Part shown: one piece after another, positions 7,295 through 17,094 of the stretch
How positions within the stretch are numbered: position 1 is the stretch's first letter
How the letters are laid out: each line of letters opens with the position of its first letter
NCBI RefSeq assembly: GCF_023556315.2
Contig: NZ_CP116221.1
Coordinates: 3,920,001-3,984,000 of the forward strand
Length of the DNA: 64,000 nt
Direction: 5' to 3'
Source: Psychroserpens ponticola
GTDB lineage: Bacteria; Bacteroidota; Bacteroidia; Flavobacteriales; Flavobacteriaceae
Made by a program: the position numbers and the translations under genes
Notes under the pieces: generated by a model
What the model was told of the DNA's origin: nothing
Seen by the model: only the letters and a program-made list of their open reading frames with translations
Databases searched by the model: none

Positions 7295-10053
7295 ACGTCT
7301 TTCTCTATAAAATTAATATTAGGGTCACAGATTTCGGAGATGAGTTTTTTTAATTCTATTTCAAAGGCAATTAATGTTTCTTCAGTTATTATGTTGTCTT
7401 TAGTTCTTGTGCCTTTGGATGCTTTTTTTCCGAATTTGATAAAACCTGAACTTAATTTTTTAAATGATATAATACCTGCTTCAACTGGTAAAACAATCTT
7501 TTTCTGTTTATACATCATATAAGCATACATTAATATTTGAAAACTTTTACTGTATTTATCATAATCTGAGCTAATGTCTTCCCAATTTACAATTTCGACT
7601 TTGTTTTGTTCTACGCGTCCGCTTTTATAATCAATAATTCTTGTGATACCATTATAGATATCTACACGATCGACTTTACCAGTTAAAATAATTGGAAATT
7701 CTAAGCCATCAATGTCTATTGGTACTTCATTTTTGGTTTCAATAGCTAAGATTTTAATTGTATTTCCTTCTTTTATGTCTTTACTTTCAAGTTTTAAGAA
7801 ATTCAATATATAGTGTTTGGCTATTTTATAAATAATAAGATTTTTACCTTTAGTGATATCACCTTGTTTGTATTCTGTTTTAAAATGGTGACTTACTGTA
7901 TCGTCTATTTTTGACACCATTTCGGAAATAATTTCTAGTGTTAAGATTTGCCCTTCAATTGGTTTATAGAAGTCTTCTAAAGTATTATGAATTATTGTTC
8001 CTAGAGTATTTAAAGCAACACTTTCTTCAACATCTTCATATTGCTTTATTCCTAGTATTTTTTCATAATAAAATGCAAGAGGATTCCTTATGTAATTTGT
8101 AAGAGCTGATGGTGAAAATCCGGATTTTGAATAGCGTTTCAATTCGTCAATAATTTCAGACGATTTTGATATCTCAATAAGATTACATTCTGTTATTGGT
8201 ACTTTTGGCGAGACTAAATTGTGCTTAATGTTATGCGTTTTATCAATTTCTAATTGTGTAATAAACCGACTTTTTTCGCCTCCATTTAAAACATCTGGTT
8301 CTGTATTATAAATGATGTGTATGTCTTTTGCTCGTTGTAGCAATCTATAAAAATGATAAGTGTACACTGCATCTTTTTCTTTATAAGTTGGCATACTGTT
8401 TTCAAGCTTTACATCAAAAGGAATAAACGAACTGTTACTTTTACCTGCTGGTAGGATCCCTTCATTTACTGATGTAAGAATAACAGTTTCAAAATCAAGA
8501 ACTCTTGATTCTAACATACCCATAATTTGTAAACCTTTTAGAGGTTCACCTTTAAAATCTAAGGTTTCGTTCTTTAAAATCTCTTTATATAGCCCAAAAA
8601 GTACTGAAATGTTGTTTATATATGAATAGGTGTTATTTAATGTATTTAGCTCATTAAAAACAACATTAAAGCGGTATAAGTATTCTAAAGCTAATAAATT
8701 GTTTTGCTTGTTTTGGTCCAATACATTTTTTAATTCTAATATTAATTTAGCACATTGTTCTAATGCTATTTTAGAATTGTTTTGCCATGTCTCAAACAGC
8801 AATTTTATTATTTCTGACTTGGTGCCAGCGAGGGTTTTTAAATGATCAATAGTTAAATAACTAATATTGTTTTGTTGAATTTCACTATTAATGTAATCTG
8901 AAATATTATCATTTTCTGTATTGAAAAGGGGTTTAATAAATTGATTAGATAAAATTGTAATAACATCTTTATGGTAAAATTTAGTAGTGCTTGATTTATG
9001 TAACCTGAATAGGCTTTCAAATAGTGAAGCCATTGGAATACTACTTAAAGGTAAACCCATTGTGATGTTTATAGGCCCAATGTTTTTAGGAATAGAATTT
9101 AGTAATGGAATAAGTAAAGATTCATCTCCTAATACAATTGCTGTATTTTCTAAAGTAGCATTTTGTTGTTTTAAATCAGATAATAATTCACCAACATATT
9201 TGATTTGACCAATGTTTTTGGGTGCACCAATACAGTTTATTTTTTTTTCTGAATTATAATAATTCGATAACCAATTAAAGTCCTCATTATTAAAATAATG
9301 CCATTGTGATTTGTGAGCTCTAATAAATAAGCCTGCATCATGTATTTGATCCTTTACAAAGCTAGCGTCAATGTCCCAATATATACTAGCTATGTTTTGT
9401 TGAAGAAGTTCTTGTATAATTATTTCTTCCGCTTTGTTAAGTGCATTAAAACCAATAAATACATATGTTTCATTGTCTTGCGTATCTATAAACTGTTCAA
9501 GATTTTCAATAGCTTCTTTATATACAAGTCCTTGATATCCCTTTTTATTTTTAATAAGTTGATTGCTGAATTCTGTATAAAATAATTTTAAACGATTCCA
9601 GAATGAGAGGTAATTTTTTACATAAGGGGTTTGGTTTTCTTCAAGAGACCAGTGTTGATGTTCAATCTCCTTAATAGCATTCAAGTAATCAAAGATGTGA
9701 TTTGGAGAAACTAGGTAACGATCAATTTCATTAAAATCTTGTAGAAGCATTTGAGCCCATTTTGAAAACGTATCAAAGGGTTCAATTTGATCTTTTGGTG
9801 TGTGTGATAAGTATACTTTATAAAACTCAAACAGTAACTCTGTATTGTTAGCGTATTTGAGATCAGAAAGGGTTTCTATAAACTCCTCAATAGATAAAAT
9901 TTTTGGAGCAAAAATTGTTTTGTTAAGATGATTTGAGATTTGATTCTTAAGAAATACTCCTGCTCTTTTACTTGGTAAAACAAATGTTAATTGCGAAAAA
10001 TCAGCATTCTTTTTTTGTAGATCAACAATAACATCATTTAAAAAACTTACCAT
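7291..10053 (-). CDS. AddB-like PD-(D/E)XK nuclease protein of double-strand break repair
   Basis: A 920-residue protein with the architecture of AddB subunits: an N-terminal inactive helicase-like part (LPSKRAG replaces a real Walker A) and a C-terminal RecB-type nuclease (IIHNTLEDFY, then GKVDRVD and IIDYKSG, which hold the metal and catalytic residues). It likely partners the AddA-like protein at 12833-16018 in end resection for recombination. The four cysteines that hold the Fe-S cluster in Bacillus AddB are absent: only one Cys (ISEICD) lies in the last part. The short intergenic space upstream is filled by the ompA terminator, so its promoter must be very close to the start or expression is by read-through. 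Confidence 0.85.
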   Translation of the reverse strand: MVSFLNDVIVDLQKKNADFSQLTFVLPSKRAGVFLKNQISNHLNKTIFAPKILSIEEFIETLSDLKYANNTELLFEFYKVYLSHTPKDQIEPFDTFSKWAQMLLQDFNEIDRYLVSPNHIFDYLNAIKEIEHQHWSLEENQTPYVKNYLSFWNRLKLFYTEFSNQLIKNKKGYQGLVYKEAIENLEQFIDTQDNETYVFIGFNALNKAEEIIIQELLQQNIASIYWDIDASFVKDQIHDAGLFIRAHKSQWHYFNNEDFNWLSNYYNSEKKINCIGAPKNIGQIKYVGELLSDLKQQNATLENTAIVLGDESLLIPLLNSIPKNIGPINITMGLPLSSIPMASLFESLFRLHKSSTTKFYHKDVITILSNQFIKPLFNTENDNISDYINSEIQQNNISYLTIDHLKTLAGTKSEIIKLLFETWQNNSKIALEQCAKLILELKNVLDQNKQNNLLALEYLYRFNVVFNELNTLNNTYSYINNISVLFGLYKEILKNETLDFKGEPLKGLQIMGMLESRVLDFETVILTSVNEGILPAGKSNSSFIPFDVKLENSMPTYKEKDAVYTYHFYRLLQRAKDIHIIYNTEPDVLNGGEKSRFITQLEIDKTHNIKHNLVSPKVPITECNLIEISKSSEIIDELKRYSKSGFSPSALTNYIRNPLAFYYEKILGIKQYEDVEESVALNTLGTIIHNTLEDFYKPIEGQILTLEIISEMVSKIDDTVSHHFKTEYKQGDITKGKNLIIYKIAKHYILNFLKLESKDIKEGNTIKILAIETKNEVPIDIDGLEFPIILTGKVDRVDIYNGITRIIDYKSGRVEQNKVEIVNWEDISSDYDKYSKSFQILMYAYMMYKQKKIVLPVEAGIISFKKLSSGFIKFGKKASKGTRTKDNIITEETLIAFEIELKKLISEICDPNINFIEKDV

Positions 10054-10064
10054 GTTATAAAAAT

Positions 10065-10096
10065 AAAAAACGCTCCGAATTTCGGAGCGTTTTTTA
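10065..10096 (-). terminator. Intrinsic terminator of ompA
   Basis: A strong hairpin (AACGCTCCGAA pairing with TTCGGAGCGTT, nearly no loop) flanked by A and T runs on both sides, so it could act in both directions. It lies 28 nt downstream of the ompA stop on the minus strand. Confidence 0.85.
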
Positions 10097-10123
10097 AAAT
10101 TTATTTACAATATTTAATAAAAC

Positions 10124-11485
10124 TTATTTTTTAAGTTTTACTTCAACACGTCTGTTATTTGCTTTTCCAGCTCTAGTTTTGTTTGAATCGATTGGGTAAT
10201 CTTCTCCAAAACCTGTAGAAGTTAATCTGTCAGCATTGATACCATTAGCAATTAAGTAATCTCTAACAGCACTTGCTCTTCTTTCAGATAATAACTGGTT
10301 AGATGATTTTGCACCATCACTATCAGTATGACCTTCAATTGAGAAGTTAGCTTTTGGATATTCTTTGAAGATAGCAGACATTGCTTGTAAAACTGCATCA
10401 GTTTCACTCTTGAAAGAAGACTTACCTGAGTTAAATAAGATTGTTCTAGCATAGCTATTTAATTCTTCCATTACTTCTGCAGTAGGAAGAACTTCTGGAC
10501 AACCATTGTTTGCAACAGTTCCAACTTCGCTAGGACATTTATCATCTTTATCTAAAACACCATCACCATCAGTATCAGCCCAAGGACATCCTTTGTTTGC
10601 AGATGGACCAGCTTCGTTAGGACAATCATCAGCATTATCAGCTACACCATCGTTATCAGCATCTGGACAACCATTAAGAGCTGCAAGACCTGCTACAGTA
10701 GGGCAATCATCATTTTTATCAGCTACACCATCTCCATCAGAATCAGGGCAACCATTAAACTCAGCTAAACCAGCTTCGTTAGGACAATCATCTTTAGCAT
10801 CTTCGATACCATCATTATCAGAATCTGGACAACCATTGAAAGCTTCTAAACCAGGAACATCTGGACAAGCATCATTTTTGTCGTAGATACCATCAGAATC
10901 AGTGTCTTTTCCACCAAATTTAACTGATATACCCATTGAATGTTGGAAATGATCTACTAAGTAATCTTCAAAAGAACTCTTATATGAAGTTTGTGCTGTT
11001 AAAGCTAAGTTATCACTAAACCAATAGTTGATACCTACTGTACCGTTGAAAGTACCAGCTCCAATTTCATTAACCCAAGTGTAACCACCACCAACACCTA
11101 AATAAGGGTCAACGCTGTTAGACTTAATAAGATTCATTAAACTGTAAGAAACTGTACCATCTAAAGCATAGTATGATAAATTGTTCACTTTTGAATCACC
11201 AAATTTTTCTATTTCGTTAATAGAACCTGTTGCAGAAAAACTAAAACCTTTATTTATATATCTAGAAACAGATACTGTAGATAAAGATGGAAGTATATTC
11301 CAGTGGTCTTGTAAGTTAAAAAATTCATCTAAGAATTCTCCTCTTGGAGCATCTTCTCCAACTGGATACATGTCAACTGCATTTACACCAATGCTAATTT
11401 TCCAAGGGTTGTTTTCATCTTGTGCACCAGCATTGAAGCTTAAAGCAAGCAACAAAACAAAAAATAATCTGCTAAGATTTTTCAT
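10124..11485 (-). CDS. OmpA-family outer membrane protein with thrombospondin type-3 repeats
   Basis: A 453-residue outer-membrane protein. Signal peptide about 1-21 (ending FNAGAQ); an eight-strand-like beta-barrel domain to about residue 190; then five Ca2+-binding TSP type-3 repeats (pattern DxDxDGxxDxxDxCP, each ending NGCPD) at about 195-335; then a C-terminal OmpA peptidoglycan-binding domain (SIEGHTDSDG, LSERRASAVRDYL, GFGEDYP). It probably anchors the outer membrane to the wall. It has its own strong promoter at 11531-11560 and a terminator at 10065-10096, so it is monocistronic. The repeat block is also repetitive at the DNA level (about 75 nt per unit). Confidence 0.93.
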   Translation of the reverse strand: MKNLSRLFFVLLLALSFNAGAQDENNPWKISIGVNAVDMYPVGEDAPRGEFLDEFFNLQDHWNILPSLSTVSVSRYINKGFSFSATGSINEIEKFGDSKVNNLSYYALDGTVSYSLMNLIKSNSVDPYLGVGGGYTWVNEIGAGTFNGTVGINYWFSDNLALTAQTSYKSSFEDYLVDHFQHSMGISVKFGGKDTDSDGIYDKNDACPDVPGLEAFNGCPDSDNDGIEDAKDDCPNEAGLAEFNGCPDSDGDGVADKNDDCPTVAGLAALNGCPDADNDGVADNADDCPNEAGPSANKGCPWADTDGDGVLDKDDKCPSEVGTVANNGCPEVLPTAEVMEELNSYARTILFNSGKSSFKSETDAVLQAMSAIFKEYPKANFSIEGHTDSDGAKSSNQLLSERRASAVRDYLIANGINADRLTSTGFGEDYPIDSNKTRAGKANNRRVEVKLKK

Positions 11486-11530
11486 ATTCTAATAATTTTA
11501 ATTTTAAGTGTTATAAGTGTTAATTCTAAG

Positions 11531-11560
11531 CAAAAGTAAGTTGTTAAATTTTATTAACAA
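11531..11560 (-). promoter_or_regulatory. Promoter of ompA (TTG-N19-TACTTTTG)
   Basis: On the minus strand TTG (11560-11558) is followed after exactly 19 nt by TACTTTTG (11538-11531). This matches the Bacteroidota consensus TTG-N17-23-TAnnTTTG with no mismatch. The start codon lies about 45 nt downstream of the -7 box. Confidence 0.75.
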
Positions 11561-11618
11561 AGACAAATATATAAAAATATTGATTAGTTGCATTAAATTT
11601 AGGGAGTTTGGACTCAAT

Positions 11619-12812
11619 TTAAATAATATTTAGTTGTTTTCCTACTTTAACAAAAGCTTCAATTGCTTTGTCTAGATGTGCTTTTGTATGTGCAGCCGAT
11701 AATTGAACACGAATTCTTGCTTTTTCTTTTGGCACTACAGGGAAGAAGAAACCAATGACGTAAATCCCTTCGTCTAATAATAGTTTCGCCATTGTTTGCG
11801 ACAACTTTGCATCGTAAAGCATTACAGGAACTATAGCTGAATCACCATCAATAATATTAAAATTAGCGTCTTTAAGACCTTTTTTGAAATATGCTGTATT
11901 TTCTTCTAAGGTATCTCTTAGTGTTGTATCATTAGAAAGCATATCAAAAACCTTTATTGATGCGCCTACTATTGCTGGAGCTAAAGAATTTGAGAATAAA
12001 TACGGTCTAGATCGTTGCCTTAATATTTCGATAATTTCTTTCTTGCCTGTCGTATATCCTCCCATGGCGCCACCAAGTGCTTTTCCTAAAGTTCCTGTAA
12101 TAATATCTATGCGACCCATAACTCCTTTTTCTTCAAGTGTTCCTCGACCTGTTTCGCCAATAAAGCCAGTAGCATGACATTCGTCAATCATAATCATTGC
12201 GTCATATTTCTCTGCTAAATCAGAAATTTGATCTAAAGGAGCAACTAAGCCATCCATAGAAAAGACACCATCAGTTACTATAATTTTAAAACGTGCTCCA
12301 TTTTCATTTGCTAAAATGAGTTGTTGCTCCAAATCGCTCATGTCATTATTTTTATATCGATATCTAGCAGCTTTACACAAACGAACGCCATCAATTATTG
12401 AAGCATGGTTTAATGAATCTGAAATTATTGCATCCTCTTTCCCTAGTAAAGGCTCAAAAACACCTCCATTTGCGTCAAAAGCTGCTGCATATAATATGGT
12501 GTCTTCGGTACCATAAAATTCAGCAATTTTAGCTTCTAATGTTTTGTGAATATCTTGAGTACCACAAATAAAACGAACAGATGACATTCCGAAGCCATGA
12601 GTATCCATAACATCTTTAGCAGCTTGAATTACATCTGGATGTGATGACAGTCCTAAATAATTGTTAGCACAAAAATTCAATACACTTTGACCAGTGTTTA
12701 AAGTAATCTCTGCACCTTGAGCAGAAGTGATAATACGTTCTTCTTTAAAAAGTCCGTCCTCTTTTAAATGTTGTAATTCAGATTGTAAATGTTCTTGAAT
12801 TTTTCCGTACAT
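11619..12812 (-). CDS. kbl: Glycine C-acetyltransferase (2-amino-3-ketobutyrate CoA ligase)
   Basis: A PLP-dependent alpha-oxoamine synthase (397 aa, the usual length). It cleaves 2-amino-3-ketobutyrate with CoA to glycine and acetyl-CoA in threonine breakdown. Visible motifs: [14 protein letters not shown] at the N-terminus, the PLP-stacking His in [11 protein letters not shown], the cofactor Asp and His in [10 protein letters not shown], and the Schiff-base Lys in [10 protein letters not shown]. The N-terminal half resembles Kbl more than 8-amino-7-oxononanoate synthase, but the two families are close. No threonine dehydrogenase gene is adjacent. It lies 20 nt downstream of the AddA-like gene and may be cotranscribed with it. 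Confidence 0.9.
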   Translation of the reverse strand: MYGKIQEHLQSELQHLKEDGLFKEERIITSAQGAEITLNTGQSVLNFCANNYLGLSSHPDVIQAAKDVMDTHGFGMSSVRFICGTQDIHKTLEAKIAEFYGTEDTILYAAAFDANGGVFEPLLGKEDAIISDSLNHASIIDGVRLCKAARYRYKNNDMSDLEQQLILANENGARFKIIVTDGVFSMDGLVAPLDQISDLAEKYDAMIMIDECHATGFIGETGRGTLEEKGVMGRIDIITGTLGKALGGAMGGYTTGKKEIIEILRQRSRPYLFSNSLAPAIVGASIKVFDMLSNDTTLRDTLEENTAYFKKGLKDANFNIIDGDSAIVPVMLYDAKLSQTMAKLLLDEGIYVIGFFFPVVPKEKARIRVQLSAAHTKAHLDKAIEAFVKVGKQLNII

Positions 12813-12832
12813 GGTTCCTTTTTTTTATAAAT

Positions 12833-15800
12833 TTAAAATTCTTTTATTGTTATTACATCATTAATATATATTAGAATTTTTTTAATGACTTTAAAATTCA
12901 TGTCTTCTAATACCAATTGGTAATCGTAAAGTTGCTCTTGATGTATAGGATTTGTTAAACCTGTTTTATAATCGATTATTACAGCTTCGTTTTTAGCATT
13001 TATTACAACGCGATCTGGCCTTAGAAGATATCCTTCTTTAGTCATGATATCTTGTTCATTATATATCGTGTGTTCAGAGTTAAAATAAGGTTGTAACTGA
13101 CTGTGATTTATAATATCATAAACAGTTACTTTTAATTCATCATATTGTAACGTATTTACTTTTCCTAAATTTTCAAAACCTTTTAATACATGTTCAACAT
13201 CATCAATTGTTTTAATTTCAGACATAATATCATGAATTAGGTTTCCTTTTTCTATGGCTTTTTCTTGAAGTGTATTCCATAAGTATCCTGAACTTGTAAC
13301 AATATTTAAGTTATGTTCTTCTTTAGCTGTTGAAATAAATTCATTTTGATAGATGGTATTATGTGTCTCTTTTTGTTTTTCTGAAGTTTTTATTGGATTC
13401 CCAAAGCTGTAAGTCAGCGTATTGTCGTTCCAATGATTAGTGGTTTTTAAATAATTAATAAATAATCCTGAATAATGCTTTAGTTTTTCGGTTTGAGTTT
13501 TCTTGTCAAGATCTAATTCTGAAATAATATATAAGTGTTCAATAGCTCTTGTTAAAACAACATAAAGCAAATTAATACTATCTAATTCAAGTTCAGATTG
13601 GTAGTCATTATATATGGTGTTACTTGTTTCATTATAATCTTTGAGATCTTTATTTTGATTTAAATACAAATGAGAAAAGCCATTAAAATTGTCTTTTTCA
13701 ACTGGAATCCAAACTTTTGGGTTTAAATCAAAATAAATATTTTGATTCGCATAAGGAAAAATAACCACAGGAAACTCTAGTCCTTTTGACTTATGAATCG
13801 TCATAATTTGAACCGCATTTTCACCTTGAGGAGACACAATGCTTAAAGACTCTTTTTTTCGATCCCAAAATTCTAAAAAGCCAGAAAGACTTGTGTTGTA
13901 TTTCTGAGAATAATCTAAAACTTCGTCTAAGAAAAACTGAATATAAGCATTTGAGGATGCGTTGAGATTAAATTGTCTTATGATACTTTCTATAGCCTCA
14001 TAAATAGGCAATTGTAAAAACCGATTAAAATCAAATGTGTAACCAAAATCTTTGAGTGCTTTGAATAGGTTAAAAATATCATTATGAATTAATTGACTAA
14101 AAAAAGCATGCTTATCATCTAGTGATAATTTATATTCTGCCAAATAACTTAAGAGTTCAATCTTAATTTCATCGTTTTTAGGTTGTATTGCAAGAGTTAA
14201 TAGGTGGACTATAAAATTAACTTCTGGAGAGTTTTTAAGCATCAATGTTTCGGAAGAAATTATTGAATAGTGTTTGCTACTTAAATATTCGGCAATAGCA
14301 ATGCCTTCTTTTTTTCGCCTAACAATGATGCAAATATCTTTGAGTGCAAACCCATTTTGTTGCGCTTTTTCAATCCTATTTAAAACGGCATCGCATTGTA
14401 ATTCGTTTTTATCTTCATCATCGATATTTAAAAAAGACAATTCTACATAACCTTCATTTTCAAATACTAATTCTTGATGTGCATTTTTATAAATATGCTG
14501 ATGTTGTTCATTTGAAAACGCAAAACTTGAAATGTGACTAAAAAACGTATTATTGAATTCAACTATACGTTTATAACTCCTATAATTAGATGGAAGGTTC
14601 TCCACTGTTTTATCTATATGAAATGGATTGCCTTCAGAGTATAAATCAATAAACTGTTCAGCTCGTCCACCACGCCATCTATAAATGGCTTGTTTGGCAT
14701 CACCTACAATCATTGCCGTTCCTGTTTCACCTTTTAAGTTTTGACCTGTAATGGCACTATCAACTAACGGAATTAAATTCTCCCATTGTAACTCTGAAGT
14801 GTCTTGAAATTCATCAATAAAATAATGTTTAAATTTCTCTCCAATTCGTTCATATATAAATGGCGTCGGTTGTTCGCGAATTTCATTATTAATAATAGCA
14901 TTGAACTCAGAAATTAATAAGAGATTATCTTCTAATTTTAGTTCGTCTAATGTTTTTTTAATGGCGCCTAAAACTGACAAAGGTGTAATGTTATTTAATG
15001 CGTTTTTTAAAAATTTAATCTGAAAGACTGCGTTTTTAGTTTCATGAAATGCATCTATAAGTTGCTGACGAATACCTTCAATAGTCTCACCAACATCATC
15101 TGAAACTTTTTTTGGATAAATTGGAAAGCCCTCTAAAAGATCATTTTGCCATTTAGGAGCAAACGACACATTAAAATTTCCATCAGCGAGTTTAATAAAA
15201 TGTTTAGGTAAGTAACTGCTAGAAAAATCTGCATGTTCTATTTGTGACTGACTTATTAATTCAAGAGTTTTTTTTGCCACCTCTACTACTTGGTCAGAAT
15301 GAGTTCTGTATTGCTTTTGTAAATTGGTTTTAAGGGCATTAAAATCATTAAGAGTTTTGTCTTTAAGTTGATCGATGTACGGAATTTCATTTTCATTAAT
15401 TAATAATTCAGCAATCGTATTAAAATCATAAGAAATGTCCCAACTTTTATCATCATCCGTTTTTTCTATGGCGAAATCAACTAATACTTTTGTGAGCTCC
15501 TTATCACTTCCTGCTTTTTCAATAAGTTTGTCAACGGCTTTGCCCAACATGTTTTTTGTATCGAGTTCAACTTCAAAGTCTACTGGAAGTTTTAAGTCAT
15601 GAGCAAACGTGCGAATGAGTTTGTGATTAAACTTATCTATAGTTGAGATATCAAATGCTGCATAGTTATGAACCATGGTGTGCAAAAGCAGTTTAGATTT
15701 TTCGTGTAATCCTTTAGGCTCTAAATTTAAATCTTTTGCAATGGTTTCAAACATACTGTTTGAGCTACTTAAAATGGAGGCATCTGAAAATGTTTTTAAT

Positions 15801-16018
15801 GTGTCGATAATACGCTCCTTCATTTCTCCAACAGCTTTGTTTGTAAATGTGAGCGCTAAAATGTTTCTAAAAGTCAAAAGACTATTTGAAGTAAAGAGAA
15901 TCTTTAAATAATCTTGAACTAAGGTATAGGTTTTTCCACTTCCAGCGGAAGCGTTATAAATTGTAAAAGGAGTTTGCTTTTGCACGCTTAAAATTATAAA
16001 AACTATCAATGAGTTCAT
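12833..16018 (-). CDS. AddA-like UvrD/REP helicase-nuclease
   Basis: A large SF1A helicase with a C-terminal RecB nuclease (1061 aa). Helicase motifs in order: Walker A ASAGSGKT (about 24-31), TNKAVGEMK, Walker B DEFQDTSELQ, GDAKQAIYRWRGG, LPSNYRS, TIHKSKGLEFP and VVLTRAIEHLY. The nuclease block is GNLIHDIM, then LRPDRVV and IIDYKTG. It is the natural partner of the AddB-like protein at 7291. A GTG at 15985 (VQKQTPFTIY) would give an N-terminus like that of its homologues, so the first 11 residues (MNSLIVFIILS) may not be translated; the start is uncertain. Confidence 0.9.
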   Translation of the reverse strand: MNSLIVFIILSVQKQTPFTIYNASAGSGKTYTLVQDYLKILFTSNSLLTFRNILALTFTNKAVGEMKERIIDTLKTFSDASILSSSNSMFETIAKDLNLEPKGLHEKSKLLLHTMVHNYAAFDISTIDKFNHKLIRTFAHDLKLPVDFEVELDTKNMLGKAVDKLIEKAGSDKELTKVLVDFAIEKTDDDKSWDISYDFNTIAELLINENEIPYIDQLKDKTLNDFNALKTNLQKQYRTHSDQVVEVAKKTLELISQSQIEHADFSSSYLPKHFIKLADGNFNVSFAPKWQNDLLEGFPIYPKKVSDDVGETIEGIRQQLIDAFHETKNAVFQIKFLKNALNNITPLSVLGAIKKTLDELKLEDNLLLISEFNAIINNEIREQPTPFIYERIGEKFKHYFIDEFQDTSELQWENLIPLVDSAITGQNLKGETGTAMIVGDAKQAIYRWRGGRAEQFIDLYSEGNPFHIDKTVENLPSNYRSYKRIVEFNNTFFSHISSFAFSNEQHQHIYKNAHQELVFENEGYVELSFLNIDDEDKNELQCDAVLNRIEKAQQNGFALKDICIIVRRKKEGIAIAEYLSSKHYSIISSETLMLKNSPEVNFIVHLLTLAIQPKNDEIKIELLSYLAEYKLSLDDKHAFFSQLIHNDIFNLFKALKDFGYTFDFNRFLQLPIYEAIESIIRQFNLNASSNAYIQFFLDEVLDYSQKYNTSLSGFLEFWDRKKESLSIVSPQGENAVQIMTIHKSKGLEFPVVIFPYANQNIYFDLNPKVWIPVEKDNFNGFSHLYLNQNKDLKDYNETSNTIYNDYQSELELDSINLLYVVLTRAIEHLYIISELDLDKKTQTEKLKHYSGLFINYLKTTNHWNDNTLTYSFGNPIKTSEKQKETHNTIYQNEFISTAKEEHNLNIVTSSGYLWNTLQEKAIEKGNLIHDIMSEIKTIDDVEHVLKGFENLGKVNTLQYDELKVTVYDIINHSQLQPYFNSEHTIYNEQDIMTKEGYLLRPDRVVINAKNEAVIIDYKTGLTNPIHQEQLYDYQLVLEDMNFKVIKKILIYINDVITIKEF

Positions 16019-16054
16019 AGCTATTTATTATTTTTAATTGCGCTGTTTTATATG

Positions 16055-16062
16055 TAAATTTG
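16055..16062 (+). promoter_or_regulatory. -7 box of the sodA promoter
   Basis: TAAATTTG matches TAnnTTTG perfectly, 35 nt before the sodA start. The nearest TTG (16038-16040) is only 14 nt upstream, shorter than usual, so the -33 element is uncertain. Confidence 0.5.
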
Positions 16063-16097
16063 GTATCATTAGATATTAACTTAAAAAACATAATATT

Positions 16098-16706
16098 ATG
16101 GCTTTCGAATTACCGAAATTAAAATACGCATACGATGCTTTAGAACCACACATTGATGCTCGTACAATGGAAATACATCACTCAAAACATCATAATGGTT
16201 ATACTACTAAACTTAATGCTGCAATTGCAGGTTCAGATTTAGAAGGTAAATCTATAGGAGAGATTTTAACAAATCTTGATATGAATAATGCTGGTGTTAG
16301 AAATAATGGAGGAGGTTTTTATAATCATTCGTTATTTTGGGACGTTATGAATCCAGATGACAAAGGCTATTTGTCTGGAGATTTAAAAGATGCTATCGAA
16401 GCAGAATTTGGATCTAAAGATGCTTTTGTTGAAGCATTTAGTAAGGCAGCAGCAACTCAGTTTGGATCAGGTTGGGCATGGTTATGTGTTCATAAAGGCG
16501 GAAAGGTTGAAGTGTGTTCAACACCAAATCAAGATAATCCATTAATGCCTGGTGTGAGTTGCGGAGGAACTCCAATTTTAGGTTTAGACGTTTGGGAACA
16601 CGCGTACTATTTAAACTATCAAAACAGAAGACCAGATTATATTGATGCTTTTTTTAAAGTTGTAAACTGGAATGAAGTTGAAAGACGTTACGCAGAAGCA
16701 AAGTAA
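16098..16706 (+). CDS. sodA: Superoxide dismutase (Fe/Mn family)
   Basis: A cytosolic 202-residue superoxide dismutase that converts superoxide to oxygen and hydrogen peroxide. All four metal ligands are visible: His27 in [12 protein letters not shown], His in FYNHSLFWD (about 77), Asp in [10 protein letters not shown] and the His of the same block. The motif [15 protein letters not shown] is diagnostic. Discrimination between Fe and Mn is not possible by eye. It is a single-gene unit, with a TAnnTTTG box upstream and a terminator at 16765-16795. It is divergent from the AddA-like gene. Confidence 0.96.
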   Translation: MAFELPKLKYAYDALEPHIDARTMEIHHSKHHNGYTTKLNAAIAGSDLEGKSIGEILTNLDMNNAGVRNNGGGFYNHSLFWDVMNPDDKGYLSGDLKDAIEAEFGSKDAFVEAFSKAAATQFGSGWAWLCVHKGGKVEVCSTPNQDNPLMPGVSCGGTPILGLDVWEHAYYLNYQNRRPDYIDAFFKVVNWNEVERRYAEAK

Positions 16707-16715
16707 CGATTTCTT

Positions 16716-16742
16716 CCTGCAAGGTTTTTAAAACCTTGTAGG
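16716..16742. repeat. Palindromic interspersed repeat
   Basis: A near-perfect palindrome with 13-nt arms, CCTGCAAGGTTTT and AAAACCTTGTAGG, with one mismatch, just after the sodA stop. The core (CAAGGTTTT / AAAACCTTG) is of the kind dispersed in many copies in flavobacterial genomes; only one copy is in this window. Confidence 0.55.
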
Positions 16743-16764
16743 TCTAATAGAAAAGTAATTTATG

Positions 16765-16795
16765 AAAGCAAGCTCATTTGAGTTTGCTTTTTTTA
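16765..16795 (+). terminator. Intrinsic terminator of sodA
   Basis: Hairpin AAGCAAGCTC / GAGTTTGCTT with an ATTT loop and one G-T pair, followed by a run of T. It ends the sodA transcript before the small-RNA region. Confidence 0.8.
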
Positions 16796-16842
16796 TGCTT
16801 CGGAAATAGAAGAGAATTTAATTTTGGTCTGAACTTAAAATG

Positions 16843-16911
16843 AAAAAGGTGAACTTACGTTCACCTTTTTGCCCCAAATCTACCATAAACTTAACCTACT
16901 TATGTTATGGT
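16843..16911 (-). ncRNA. Putative small RNA, copy 1
   Basis: Read on the minus strand from about 16911: a stem ACCATAA/TTATGGT closing a 16-nt loop (CATAAGTAGGTTAAGT), then AGATTTGGGGC, then a terminator hairpin GGTGAAC-GTAA-GTTCACC followed by TTTTT. A perfect TATATTTG box (16923-16916) lies four bases before the first stem. A second copy with identical loop and linker lies 250 bp away at 17095-17167. No start codon with a useful frame is present. The region is bounded by the sodA terminator and the purF stop. The structure, promoter and terminator support an independent transcript of about 70 nt; expression is not shown. Compare with Rfam Flavo-1 and known Flavobacterium sRNAs. Confidence 0.65.
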
Positions 16912-16915
16912 GAAA

Positions 16916-16923
16916 CAAATATA
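16916..16923 (-). promoter_or_regulatory. -7 box for small RNA copy 1
   Basis: TATATTTG on the minus strand, a perfect TAnnTTTG, ends four bases before the ACCATAA stem. No clear TTG is present at the -33 position. Confidence 0.55.
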
Positions 16924-17094
16924 AGCGCACTTCTTTCTAATAGTTAAATTTTTTAGACTAACGACAAATAAATTGGCTTAAACGGGGAAAACTACAATTT
17001 TAGCTGTTTATAAGTGATAATAAAGAAATGCTTTAGATGGTAATGAAAAGAAATTGAAAAACAAGATGTTATAAGGTTGTAAACATATGTTAAT

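Noticed and set aside
10506-10886. Long plus-strand open frame opposite ompA rich in Ser/Pro
   Set aside because: It is the mirror image of the TSP type-3 repeats; repetitive Asp/Gly codons give an open antisense frame. No promoter or start signal.
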